This document shows positions 45,500 to 56,285 of a DNA stretch of 64,000 nucleotides, piece by piece. Source of the stretch: Methylovirgula sp. HY1. Its GTDB lineage: Bacteria > Pseudomonadota > Alphaproteobacteria > Rhizobiales > Beijerinckiaceae. Made by a program: the position numbers and the translations under genes. Within the stretch, counting starts at the first letter, position 1, and every line of letters begins with the position of its first letter. Location: NCBI RefSeq assembly GCF_019343105.1, contig NZ_CP073764.1, positions 1,984,001 through 2,048,000 of the forward strand. Direction: 5' to 3'. A model generated the notes under the pieces. The model had not been told where the DNA came from, ran no database searches, and saw nothing but the letters and a program-made list of their open reading frames with translations.

Positions 45500-46189
45500 A
45501 TGAGCGTGGTCGAAGTCACATATTTCTCGGACGTTTTGTGCGTATGGGCATATGCCTCGCAAGCTCGCATCGACGCAGTCAAAGAACAATTTGGTGACTC
45601 AGTCCAGATAGAGCATCGGTTTTGTTCCGTCTTCGGTGATGCAGCCAGGAAGATCACCTCTAGCTGGAAAGACAGAGGTGGCTATGATGGATTCAACTCA
45701 CATTTGCGACAGGTGGGCGAGAGCTTTCCTCATATTGAGGTTCATCCCGAGATTTGGTTGAAGACGCGCCCTTTGACTTCGGCAAGCACGCATCTGTTCA
45801 TGAAGGCAGTTCAGCTCTCGCAGCACAGATCCGAAATGACTGGAGGACATTCTGGACTCAGCGTTTCCGATCAGGTGATGCGGGCCTTCCGCTCTGGGTT
45901 CTTCCGAGATTGTCGGGACATTTCTCGCTGGGAGATTCAATGCGAGATAGCTGAAGCGCTCGGCGTCGATATCAGCGCTATTGAAGAATGCATTCACAGT
46001 GGGATGGCATTCGCCGGCTTGGCTGCGGACTACGAAGACGCTGACAAGATGCGGATCGAGGGCAGTCCAAGCTTCGTGTTAAACGAGGGGCGCCAGAAAC
46101 TTTACGGGAATGTTGGGTTCCGCTTGATCGAGGCGAACATTCAAGAACTTTTGCGGACGCCGCGCACTGACGAGGCCAGTTGGTGTTGA
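45500..46189 (+). CDS. DsbA/FrnE-family thioredoxin-fold protein
   Basis: A 229-residue DsbA-superfamily protein related to FrnE and 2-hydroxychromene-2-carboxylate isomerases. The N-terminus reads VTYFSDVLCVWAYASQARID; the active site has a single Cys14 (C-V-W-A), without the second cysteine of CxxC. The cis-Pro region is RIEGSPSFVLNEGRQKLYGN. There is no signal peptide, so it is cytoplasmic. In copper context it may handle thiol adducts, but that is inference. AT-richer than surrounding genes. The start at 45500 was preferred over 45464. Confidence 0.8.
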   Translation: MSVVEVTYFSDVLCVWAYASQARIDAVKEQFGDSVQIEHRFCSVFGDAARKITSSWKDRGGYDGFNSHLRQVGESFPHIEVHPEIWLKTRPLTSASTHLFMKAVQLSQHRSEMTGGHSGLSVSDQVMRAFRSGFFRDCRDISRWEIQCEIAEALGVDISAIEECIHSGMAFAGLAADYEDADKMRIEGSPSFVLNEGRQKLYGNVGFRLIEANIQELLRTPRTDEASWC

Positions 46190-46402
46190 CCGCTCAAGAT
46201 TGTGAAAATGGCGGCGCCCTCATCCAGGATTGGAGACGCAGCGCTGTTCGCTCGAAGGCCTGCCGAGCGACGTATGTCAACGGCCGGCAGGACTTTCATT
46301 ATGCCTTGGCCGGAAGCTGGAACTAAGCCCAACGAGGGTGATTTGTCGAATATGTGCAGCAACCATCGGCATTCAGTTCGGCGAACTCCGTCGCGCATGC
46401 GA

Positions 46403-46744
46403 TCAGTCGCGGCCCCCTCCGTCCATCATGCCATGCCCGTAACCGCCCATCATTCCATGGCCGTAGTCGTCCCGGTAGCGAGGGGTATTCCTTTGCCGCC
46501 GGGATAGCCTGTGGCCATTAGCGGCGAAGGCTTTTCCGAAGGCGGTCCTCGGGCCGCCGCCTTCGGGGTTGAAATGGCATTGCCCGCAAGGCAATCCGGT
46601 CCGTTCAGCATAGGCCGGTAGTGCCTGAGCCGGCGTCGACGCTGTCGATAACGCCATTGCGGCGACGAGTGCCATAACGGGTAGCACGCCTCGACCGTAA
46701 AGATGCCCTCTCAAAGGCTTTGAGGCTTGCCAATTCGTCATCAT
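46403..46744 (-). CDS. Small CxxCH (c-type haem-like) protein with His/Met-rich tail
   Basis: A 113-residue exported protein: basic N-terminus, hydrophobic segment VLPVMALVAAMALSTASTPA, then LPAYAERTGLPCGQCHFNPE with a haem c attachment motif CGQCH at residues 53-57. After RTAFGKAFAANGHRL the tail is Gly/His/Met-rich with the repeat YGHGMMGG/YGHGMMDGG. The tail could bind copper. The CxxCHFNPEGGG arrangement occurs in small cytochrome-like proteins. Oriented opposite to copB across a shared regulatory region. Confidence 0.75.
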   Translation of the reverse strand: MMTNWQASKPLRGHLYGRGVLPVMALVAAMALSTASTPAQALPAYAERTGLPCGQCHFNPEGGGPRTAFGKAFAANGHRLSRRQRNTPRYRDDYGHGMMGGYGHGMMDGGGRD

Positions 46745-46841
46745 GCTCCGCCCTCAATCACCAATCTGATTCACGCCACATGATCTTCCGGCACCCATGC
46801 CGAATGCTTTGTGATTTTTGGCTTGTGACGGTGACCGAGCA

Positions 46842-46855
46842 TTGACTTTGATCAA
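46842..46855. promoter_or_regulatory. FNR/FixK-type box
   Basis: TTGACTTTGATCAA matches the TTGAY-N4-ATCAA consensus of FNR/FixK-family activators. It is centred about 104 bases upstream of the CxxCH gene start and 149 upstream of copB. Confidence 0.55.
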
Positions 46856-46901
46856 ATCGGCGGAGCCGGAACACGCGTTTGCGTCTTCTGCTTGACGCCA
46901 A

Positions 46902-46915
46902 TTAATCAAGATCAA
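46902..46915. promoter_or_regulatory. Second, degenerate FNR/FixK-type box
   Basis: TTAATCAAGATCAA keeps the ATCAA half-site and differs by one base (TTAAT for TTGAT) in the other half. It is centred 60 bases from the first box and about 89 bases upstream of copB. Confidence 0.4.
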
Positions 46916-46997
46916 AGGGTCCGATCGGGATCGTGATTATTATGACAATCGTTTTCGGGAAGAGGGTCGTCGCGGGCTGAGCCGCAAGGAAAAGACG

Positions 46998-49133
46998 ATG
47001 GGCCGACAAACCGCGCTGCAGGCTGCGGCGGCAGGCCCAAGTCACACACATGAGGGAATACGTCAGGTGACAAGCGCACATGGGCATGAGTCTATGGATC
47101 ATCAGCAAATAGGCCATGACGATACGCGACATGGCCATTCTGGGCACGACCATTCCGCGATGGTTGCGGATTTTCGGCGCCGCTTTTGGATTTCGCTCAT
47201 CATCACGATTCCCGTTCTGGCGCTTTCCCCTTTGCTGCAAAGCCTGCTCGGCCTGCGCCAGAGTCTCGCTTTTCCCGGCGATTCCTATGTCCTTTTCGGT
47301 CTCTCCGCCGTCGTGTTCTTCTATGGCGGCTGGCCCTTCCTGACGGGCCTCGCCAACGAAGTGTCGAACCGCCGGCCAGGCATGATGACCCTCATTGGCG
47401 TCGCCATAACGGTCGCCTTTGTCTATTCGAGCGCCGTCGTATTCGGCCTCACAGGCAAAGTGTTCTTTTGGGAATTAGTCACGCTCATCGATGTCATGCT
47501 TCTTGGGCACTGGATCGAGATGAAATCGGTGATGGGGGCCTCGCGTGCGTTGGAGGCCTTGGTTCAGCTTTTGCCTGCAACGGCGCATCGTCTGAATGCT
47601 GACGATGATGCTCAAGATGTGCCTATCGCAGCACTCAGGCCGGGCGACCGAGTTTTGGTGAAGCCTGGCGAGCGTGTGCCGATCGACGGCGTCATCATAA
47701 AGGGCCGTTCGAGCTTCAACGAAGCGATGCTGACAGGAGAATCTCGTCCCGTCGAAAAGGGAGTAGGCCAGGAGGCGGTCGGCGGTGCCGTCAATGGCGA
47801 GGGTGCCGTGACTCTCGAGGTCCGCAAAACAGGTGACCAAACCTATCTCAGCCAGGTCATCGCGCTTGTCAGACAGGCTCAGGATACCCGCTCACGGACT
47901 CAGGATCTCGCCAATCGAGCGGCTCTCTGGCTGACTTATACAGCGCTTTCGGTCGGCGGCATCACGCTGATCTTCTGGTTGGGCTTCGGTAAAGGCTTCG
48001 AATTTGCCTTGGAGCGCATGGTCACGGTCATGGTGATTACGTGTCCGCATGCGTTGGGGCTTGCCGTCCCTTTGGTCGTCGCTGTTAGCACGCGGCTCAC
48101 GGCGCAGAACGGTCTCTTGATCCGTGACCGGGCCGCTTTCGAGCGCGCGCGCAATCTGAATGCTGTTCTGTTCGACAAGACAGGAACCCTGACCGAAGGC
48201 CGGTTCGGAATAGCCGAGGTCGTGCCCTTGGCCGATTTGCGTGATGAGGAGATCCTCGCCTTTGCAGCCGGCCTCGAAAGTCAATCGCAACACCCAATCG
48301 CGCAAGGCATGATGCGCGGAGCCAAGGAACGCGGCGTCAAACCAAAAGCCGTAGATCAGTTCCAAAGTCTAACCGGCCAGGGCGCCCAAGCGGTCATCGA
48401 GGGACGCATGGTGCGGGTCGTGAGCCCGGGCTATCTCCGCGAACATGGCATCAGTGTCGAGAACGCGCGCATCCAGAAGCTCAGCGAAGAAGGCAATACG
48501 GTTGTCTACGTGCTCATAGACGACAAACCAGTCGGTGCCATCGCGCTTGCCGACATCATTCGCAAGGAGTCGTTCGAAGCCGTCGCCCGCCTGAAGGCGA
48601 TGGGGATCAAATGCATGATGGTGACCGGTGACGCGACCGCAGTTGCCAAGTCCGTCGCCGAGAAACTAGGTCTCGACGATTATTTTGCCGAAGTTCTTCC
48701 TCAGCAGAAACTTGAAAAAGTGCGCGAGGTCAAAGCGCGCGGTTTGACCGTTGCCATGATCGGCGACGGTGTCAATGACGCGCCGGCGCTGGTCGAGTCC
48801 GACCTCGGAATTGCGATTGGCGCCGGAACCGATGTGGCGATCGAGGCGGCGGACGTCGTGTTGGTACGCAGCGATCCGCGCGATGTCTTCGCAATACTGG
48901 CTCTCTCGCGTGCAACTTATCGGAAGATGATCCAGAACCTCTTTTGGGCAACAGGTTATAACAGTTTCGCGATCCCCTTGGCCGCGGGCGTAGGTTATCA
49001 CTGGGGGATCGTACTCGGGCCCGCCATTGGCGCCGCATTGATGTCGTTGAGCACAGTCATTGTTGCCATTAATGCCGAGCTTCTCGGACGGGCGCGCAAG
49101 CTGGTCGCGAGTACGACTGACGCCAAAAATTAG
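46998..49133 (+). CDS. copB: Copper-translocating P1B-type ATPase, CopB-like
   Basis: An inner-membrane copper exporter of 711 residues. The cytoplasmic N-terminus is His-rich (HGHESMDHQQIGHDD, HGHSGHDHSAM) instead of a CxxC metal domain. The membrane motif is CPH (TCPHALGLA, Cys349), which defines the P1B-3/CopB group. Phosphorylation occurs at Asp393 in DKTGTLTEG. Other motifs are TGES in the actuator domain, the HP dipeptide in SQSQHPIAQG, MVTGD and GDGVNDAPAL. The start ATG follows AAGGAAAAGACG. It lies downstream of two FNR-like sites, and IS element B is inserted shortly after its stop. Confidence 0.95.
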   Translation: MGRQTALQAAAAGPSHTHEGIRQVTSAHGHESMDHQQIGHDDTRHGHSGHDHSAMVADFRRRFWISLIITIPVLALSPLLQSLLGLRQSLAFPGDSYVLFGLSAVVFFYGGWPFLTGLANEVSNRRPGMMTLIGVAITVAFVYSSAVVFGLTGKVFFWELVTLIDVMLLGHWIEMKSVMGASRALEALVQLLPATAHRLNADDDAQDVPIAALRPGDRVLVKPGERVPIDGVIIKGRSSFNEAMLTGESRPVEKGVGQEAVGGAVNGEGAVTLEVRKTGDQTYLSQVIALVRQAQDTRSRTQDLANRAALWLTYTALSVGGITLIFWLGFGKGFEFALERMVTVMVITCPHALGLAVPLVVAVSTRLTAQNGLLIRDRAAFERARNLNAVLFDKTGTLTEGRFGIAEVVPLADLRDEEILAFAAGLESQSQHPIAQGMMRGAKERGVKPKAVDQFQSLTGQGAQAVIEGRMVRVVSPGYLREHGISVENARIQKLSEEGNTVVYVLIDDKPVGAIALADIIRKESFEAVARLKAMGIKCMMVTGDATAVAKSVAEKLGLDDYFAEVLPQQKLEKVREVKARGLTVAMIGDGVNDAPALVESDLGIAIGAGTDVAIEAADVVLVRSDPRDVFAILALSRATYRKMIQNLFWATGYNSFAIPLAAGVGYHWGIVLGPAIGAALMSLSTVIVAINAELLGRARKLVASTTDAKN

Positions 49134-49301
49134 GGAGCAATATGCGGTGCCGCGCGACAAACAAGATGAGAACAGCGCGTCAATCTAGGTGAGAATCGCC
49201 ATTGGGCTGTGACGGAAGGAGGGCGTAGCCCGACTGGATGTACAGCCCAATGGCGAAGCGTTTCTTTGGAAGCCTTCTGGCGATCACGGCTGGCCGGGTA
49301 A

Positions 49302-51676
<2,375 letters not shown>

Positions 51677-51883
51677 CGCGCCGCGACAATCAACATCGAA
51701 AAACTCTTGCGCGCGTCAATCAACGCCGCGAATATCGACATCGCCGCGACACCAGATTCTCATCCAGATCGTCGCGCGCCTCTCATCCAGATCGTCGCGC
51801 TATAATGCGGGACGTCAGTTTGAGCCACGCTTGCTGGCAACGCCTGAATTGTCTTTATTTATCGTCCAAGCAGGAGGCGAGCA

Positions 51884-52144
51884 ATGTGGGGTTATGGGAC
51901 CATGATGAATGGGTGGGGTAGCGGAAATTGGTGGGGGCCGTTTGGTATGTTTATCGGGTTGATAATCTTGGTAGTCGTGATCGCAGGTATCAGCTGGTTC
52001 GTGCGGACGACCTCGCAGTCTGACAGTGGGACGCTCGGCCTGCGTCGCCGGCCCTCAGGTCTCGACATTCTCGAAGAACGCTACGCGAGAGGTGACATCA
52101 ACCGCGAGGAATATCTGCAAAAGAAGCACGATCTGTCCGGCTGA
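51884..52144 (+). CDS. SHOCT-domain small membrane protein
   Basis: An 86-residue protein: a Gly/Trp/Met-rich N-terminus (MWGYGTMMNGWGSGNWWGPF), one transmembrane helix (FIGLIILVVVIAGISWFV) and a C-terminal SHOCT motif (LDILEERYARGDINREEYLQ). SHOCT proteins of this shape are frequent in copper-resistance islands. CAGGAGG precedes the ATG. It was probably part of the copB transcript before IS element B separated them. Confidence 0.88.
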   Translation: MWGYGTMMNGWGSGNWWGPFGMFIGLIILVVVIAGISWFVRTTSQSDSGTLGLRRRPSGLDILEERYARGDINREEYLQKKHDLSG

Positions 52145-52569
52145 CCTCGGCCTACCGTTGAAGGAACTATTCGACATACGGCTCAAACAAGTGAGGCGAC
52201 GGCGAACGGCTTCTTCCAGCGCCCTCCTTGAAGTAAGGGGCGCCAAAATGCCCGTTACCCGTCCTCGCGGGCAAAGGAAGTGTCCGCTGTTGAAAATGCC
52301 ATTAATGTCTACTTCCGGCCCTTCTCGGCATGCGGCTTGGTCCGGATCGCGCCCATCCTCGCCGTTCCCGGGCAAAGTGAGCTGTCCTGAAAGCGGCCGT
52401 TCGTTCCGATTGCCCGTTTGCTGCCTTACGGAGATCAACGGGCGGCCCCTGATGAGGTTGCGAACAATCGGATTACGTTAGAGACAAAATTCGTCTTTCA
52501 AACACGTTCAAAAACTGCTTGGCTGCGTAATGCTTGATACTGGGGAAACGGCCGGACATGAGCAGCGGA
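52145..52569. other. Intergenic region without a supported gene
   Basis: Overlapping short frames on both strands have no family resemblance. The content looks like decayed DNA between the copper genes and the Abi-alpha cassette; nothing regulatory was identified. Confidence 0.35.
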
Positions 52570-53232
52570 TCAGTCAGAGCAAGCACGCAAGAGAGCCTCC
52601 CCATAGGGCGTTAATTTAAAATGGATGTTGCTTTCGGCAGGCTTAAACATACACCCGAGTTCGACCAAATGGTCCACGGAAAGCTGGACCTCTAGGTGCG
52701 GTATGTTCAGGCGTGTTGAGACATCGGTGTATAGATTCAAGTTTTCGGCGGGTTGACCATGCATCTTATGTCGCTGCCGAAGGACCAGTGCATCGTAAGG
52801 ATCGAATTGCTTCAACTTTTCGATGAACGATTTGCGCACTAAATGCGAGCGCGAGGGATCCTCCGCAGAAGCGATGAGTTCGGCCCACATCTCCTGCAAC
52901 TCTGGCCTTGATTCGTCGTAAGCTGCTTGTAGGAGTGGTATGGCAAGCGAAGGTGATACCCCTTGCCGCCTACTTGTGCCGCGCCGTTTGTGTATCCGAT
53001 CAATCAATTCGTCATATTGGCCGGCGATGATAGTGCGGATTGTACGCAAGGGATCGCCAAACACGATGCCAGCTACATCTGTCGGAGCCGTGCCGAGCAC
53101 CTTACCAACATACTTGGCAAGTGCACTACCCTCGGTGACAACGGTAGTCCCGAATTCAGCAATGCTTTTGATTGCCTCTGCCTGGGCGTCGGTCGCCGGA
53201 AGAACGCCGGTCGGAATTAACTCGCCCGCCAT
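52570..53232 (-). CDS. Abi-alpha (DUF4393) family protein
   Basis: A 220-residue protein with the DUF4393/Abi-alpha signature IPLLQAAYDESRPELQEMWA followed by ELIASAEDPSRS, then a C-terminal region with a winged-helix-like pattern (TRLNIPHLEVQLSVDHLVEL and FKLTPYGEALLRAC). Family members are associated with abortive infection and other conflict functions, but the mechanism is not established. The start ATG at 53232 has AGGGGG 5 bases upstream. It is the last gene of a three-gene unit, 16 bases after the 76-residue gene. Confidence 0.82.
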   Translation of the reverse strand: MAGELIPTGVLPATDAQAEAIKSIAEFGTTVVTEGSALAKYVGKVLGTAPTDVAGIVFGDPLRTIRTIIAGQYDELIDRIHKRRGTSRRQGVSPSLAIPLLQAAYDESRPELQEMWAELIASAEDPSRSHLVRKSFIEKLKQFDPYDALVLRQRHKMHGQPAENLNLYTDVSTRLNIPHLEVQLSVDHLVELGCMFKPAESNIHFKLTPYGEALLRACSD

Positions 53233-53248
53233 TGTCACCCCCTAACTA

Positions 53249-53479
53249 TTATGAACGAGCAGTTGCGGGATCAAAACCCCGTTCAGTTAATCCATTGATT
53301 TCTGATTGAACAACCGACTCGTCGACCTCAACTGCCGTTTCCTCAAGCACGTAACCACGAGCATATTTCTCTATAGCCTCGCGAGTGCCCCAGCGACGGG
53401 ACAATTGCATAGCGTCTGTCGCGCTATTGTAGACTTGAAACCGGTATATCGTGACGTTGCTCACAGGCCCCTCGATCAC
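53249..53479 (-). CDS. 76-residue hypothetical protein in Abi-alpha cassette
   Basis: A small soluble protein beginning MIEGPVSNVTIYRFQVYNSA. The TIYRFQVYN opening, followed by a RWGTREAIEKYARGY helix and an acidic stretch, resembles small single-domain proteins that adopt a beta-alpha fold; I do not recognise a named family. The GTG start overlaps the upstream stop as GTGA, showing tight coupling to the papain-like gene. Confidence 0.7.
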   Translation of the reverse strand: MIEGPVSNVTIYRFQVYNSATDAMQLSRRWGTREAIEKYARGYVLEETAVEVDESVVQSEINGLTERGFDPATARS

Positions 53480-54006
53480 GAGAGCATTTCAACCGGGTGA
53501 ATAATCGTCCGCTCGTCGGCCTGACACATTAGCAGCAACGTCGCGGGATCGATGGAATGGTATTTGAATTCGAACGGCCTCGTCCACCATCCGCTGTGCC
53601 CGTGGCTTAGCATATCGACCTGCAGCGCCGAGCAAATGACTTTGTGCGCGTCGTGAAGCTTTCCATCGAATAACGCAAAGCCCAAAATGGCCTTGGTATC
53701 GTATCCCCATTTCTGATCCACCCGATATTGAAGGCCATCCCTCCAGTGTCCGTACATTACCGGCGTCATCGGCAGATCGACGAATATCTGCAGCGTGGAT
53801 GTTTTGTCAAAGTCGTTTGGCTGACGAAGCACCCCTCCGGGCGAATACGCGCCAATGATCGTGCCGTCAGCCATGACCGCCTCGACGTGGCTCACTTCTC
53901 CCCCAGTTTCGCGAAATCGGATCAACCGACCCATCAAACTTTGTTTGGTCGTGACGAAGCGAAGACGCGCTGTATTAGAGGGGGGAATCGGGATCGCCAG
54001 AGGCAT
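53476..54006 (-). CDS. Permuted papain-like (YiiX/NlpC-type) protein
   Basis: A 176-residue protein that fits the permuted NlpC/P60 (YiiX/YebB-like) amidase fold. His40 is in GGEVSHVEAVMADGTIIGAY, a YDTKAILGFA element follows at about 102-111, and the candidate nucleophile Cys125 is in KVICSALQVDML. Such proteins hydrolyse amide or thioester bonds of peptides or lipids. There is no signal peptide, so a cytoplasmic substrate is expected. It is the first gene of the unit, and the IS5 element sits 22 bases upstream of its start, which may affect its promoter. Confidence 0.65.
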   Translation of the reverse strand: MPLAIPIPPSNTARLRFVTTKQSLMGRLIRFRETGGEVSHVEAVMADGTIIGAYSPGGVLRQPNDFDKTSTLQIFVDLPMTPVMYGHWRDGLQYRVDQKWGYDTKAILGFALFDGKLHDAHKVICSALQVDMLSHGHSGWWTRPFEFKYHSIDPATLLLMCQADERTIIHPVEMLS

Positions 54007-54038
54007 TTAGGGAGCTCCAAAATGACTAGGCTCAGGAC

Positions 54039-54434
54039 TCATTGATTGAGATAGAAGGCGACGGCAGCGGCGATGCAGATGGCGGAGAAGAAGGTGTGGG
54101 CGCATCGATCGTATCTTGTGGCGATCCGCCGCCAGTCCTTGAGCTTGGCGAACAGGTTCTCGATCTTGTGGCGCTGGCGATATAGGCTCTTGTCGTATTC
54201 GAGCGGCGTTTTTCGGCTTTTCGTCGGCGGAATGCAGGGCGCGACGCCTTTGGCTTTGAGCGCTTGGCGGAACCAGTTGCTGTCATAGCCTCTGTCGGCG
54301 ATCAAGGTTGAGGCGGTGGGCAGGGCGTCGAGCATGAGCCTTGCGCCTTTGTGGTCGTTCATCTGGCCTTCGGTGAGCAACATGACGAGTGGCTTTCCGG
54401 CGCCGTCGCAGACGACATGAAGCTTGGAGTTCAA
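54039..54434 (-). CDS. IS5-family transposase, ORF B (catalytic C-terminal part)
   Basis: A 131-residue C-terminal part with NSKLHVVCDGAGKPLVMLLT, the second catalytic Asp in LIADRGYDSNWFR, and the YREK-like region with the catalytic Glu in YRQRHKIENLFAKLKDWRR. It is produced as a fusion with ORF A by frameshifting; the ATG at 54434 is only the first Met in this frame. Apparently intact. Confidence 0.92.
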   Translation of the reverse strand: MNSKLHVVCDGAGKPLVMLLTEGQMNDHKGARLMLDALPTASTLIADRGYDSNWFRQALKAKGVAPCIPPTKSRKTPLEYDKSLYRQRHKIENLFAKLKDWRRIATRYDRCAHTFFSAICIAAAVAFYLNQ

Positions 54435-54802
54435 GCCGCCTTTCGTGCGCCCGATACGACGGGGAACAGCCCCTTTTTGAGCAGGCTGGCCGCCGTGCGA
54501 TGCGCCTTCAGATGGGTGGAGTCGATCATAATGCGCTCAGGCTTTGGGCCTTCGCCGGCGAGCGCCGCGAATATGCGGTCGAAGACGCCGAGGCGGCTCC
54601 ATCGGATGAAGCGATTGTAGAGCGTCTTGTGTGGCCCGTAGTCTTTGGGCGCGTCCTTCCATTGCAGGCCGTTGCGGATCACATAGACGATCCCACTGAC
54701 GACCTTTCGATCATCGACCCGCGGCACGCCATGCGACAAAGGAAAATGCGGCGAAATCCGAGCCATTTGCCGCGCGCTCAGCAAAAACAAATCACCCATC
54801 AC
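54431..54802 (-). CDS. IS5-family transposase, ORF A (N-terminal part)
   Basis: A 123-residue N-terminal part of an IS427-type transposase: helix-rich start with FPLSHGVPRVDDRKVVSGIV and YVIRNGLQWKDAPKDYGPHK, then the first catalytic Asp in ERIMIDSTHLKAHRTAASLL. It continues into ORF B by a -1 shift near AAAAAGGGG, after which the second frame reads PRRIGRTKGG. This arrangement is normal for the group. Confidence 0.92.
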   Translation of the reverse strand: MMGDLFLLSARQMARISPHFPLSHGVPRVDDRKVVSGIVYVIRNGLQWKDAPKDYGPHKTLYNRFIRWSRLGVFDRIFAALAGEGPKPERIMIDSTHLKAHRTAASLLKKGLFPVVSGARKAA

Positions 54803-54860
54803 GGCCTCCTCTTCGGAAACTGTGAATCACATCTTAATCAAAATTAATAGGTCCTGAGCC

Positions 54861-55332
54861 TAGATGCGATGCGTATAAATCCAATGAGGTCTACGACGCT
54901 CCGCCCCGCTTATTGTCCAGATATCGGACACTCCGCGGCACAAGACGATCTAAGTTACTGAAATAACTGGCGCCTCAAGGGGAACCGAACTTTTGTTTTT
55001 TTGCCGTGAAAGAGCAAATACGCGCCGACACGGGAACGACTTTTTTGTCCAAGCGTGCCAGCCGACGATAGGCCATGCCTCAGCCCTTCGCAATGTCTGC
55101 AATCGGCCCATACAGTGTGAATCGGCGCCATGCCGTGACCCTCACGGTCTCAACCGAATCAAAATCTTAGCGCGCCGATAGGCGTCGGGTCCCCATGCCG
55201 ATCTACATCCAATTGTCGACGTGTCCGTTCAGGACCGCATATAAAGCCTATAATTCACGCGGTGAGATAATCTCAAAATTGACTCAGACTTACGCAGAAG
55301 ACTCAGCTTTGCCGCAAGCTAACAGCACGCAT
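54861..55332. other. Island remnant DNA up to the comM breakpoint
   Basis: About 470 bases with lower GC and no supported gene. GACCCTCACGGTC at 55137-55149 can form a small hairpin. The open frame that continues into comM begins at 55195, but its first 46 codons have no resemblance to ComM and look like translated island DNA. The island boundary is therefore placed near 55330. Confidence 0.45.
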
Positions 55333-56019
55333 GCCCGGCCGGGCGAAATTTCGCTCGCCCATCATGGCGTCCTGTTTCTCGATGAATTGCCGGAGTTTCA
55401 CCCGCAGGCTCTCGACAGTCTGCGCCAGCCGCTGGAGACCGGCGAGGTGGCCATCGCGCGGGCGAACCATCGCACCGTCTATCCGGCCCGCTTCCAACTC
55501 GTCGCGGCGATGAATCCCTGCCGCTGCGGCCATGCGCTCGATCCCGGCTTCACCTGCAATCGCCAGTCTAATGCCCGCTGCATCGCGCAATATCAGACGC
55601 GCCTGTCCGGCCCCCTCCTCGATCGCATCGATCTTTCGATCGAAGTTCCGGCCGTCAGCGCCGCCGATCTGATGCTGCCGGCGCCGATCGAAGGTTCAGC
55701 CGAAGTCGCCGCCCGCGTGGCTTCCGCCAGACGCCGGCAGGCCCAGCGCTATGCGGCGCTCGGCCTCGCCATGGTCGGGTCCAATGCCGCCGCCCCGGGA
55801 CCGGTGATCGAAGAAGTCGCACGGCCCGATCCGGCCGGCCTCACCTTGTTGCGCGAGGCGTCCGAGCGTTTGGCGCTGTCGGCGCGCGGCTTCCACCGCA
55901 TCTTGAAACTCGCCCGCACCATCGCCGACCTCGACGCTGCGACGACCGTCGGGCGGCGCCATCTCGCCGAAGCCCTTTCCTATCGGAGCGAAAAAGCCAA
56001 GCAATTGCGCGCGGCCTGA
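55333..56019 (+). pseudogene. comM: comM (yifB) 3' fragment, 5' half missing
   Basis: The C-terminal half of a YifB/ComM Mg-chelatase-like AAA+ helicase, which promotes branch migration in natural transformation. Homology starts abruptly at ARPGEISLAHHGVLFLDELP (Walker B FLDEL) and continues through FQLVAAMNPCRCG, the Cys-rich RCIAQYQTRLSGPLLDRIDL and the C-terminal domain ending YRSEKAKQLRAA. The N-terminal Lon-like domain and Walker A, roughly the first 270-290 of about 510 residues, are absent from the window. An ORF from 55195 runs in frame but could not give an active ATPase. Confidence 0.88.
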
Positions 56020-56285
56020 AACCAAGCTGGAGCGGCACGCGGGAGACCGGCCCAGGTTCGTTGCCCGAAAAGAAACCCCGAGGAGAAACATTGAACCTCA
56101 AGCGGTAAGACATTGCTGCGCATAATTTCTAGACGGAGCCGTTTTCCCAGCCTGGCGCCCTAATTATTCGGCGCGGCGCCCGGCAGCGAAGCATTGCCGA
56201 CTCCCCGGGGCGCCAGCTCGGCAGCGGATCGCACCAGCGCGGTTCTACCTTGCATGAAGTCGCTAGAATTGAAGGAGATTTTTCA

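Larger units (their letters stand above)
54029..54860 (-). mobile_element. IS5-family (IS427-group) insertion sequence
   Basis: An 832-bp element with inverted ends GGCTCAGGACTCATT (54029-54043) and its near reverse complement AATAGGTCCTGAGCC (54846-54860). It is bordered by CTA on the left and TAG on the right, consistent with a TA duplication at a CTAG target, as in the IS427 group. It encodes a two-frame transposase on the minus strand. Confidence 0.93.

Noticed and set aside
55195-55332. Treating comM as intact from its ORF start
   Set aside because: The first 46 residues have no ComM resemblance and the Walker A and N-terminal domain are missing.
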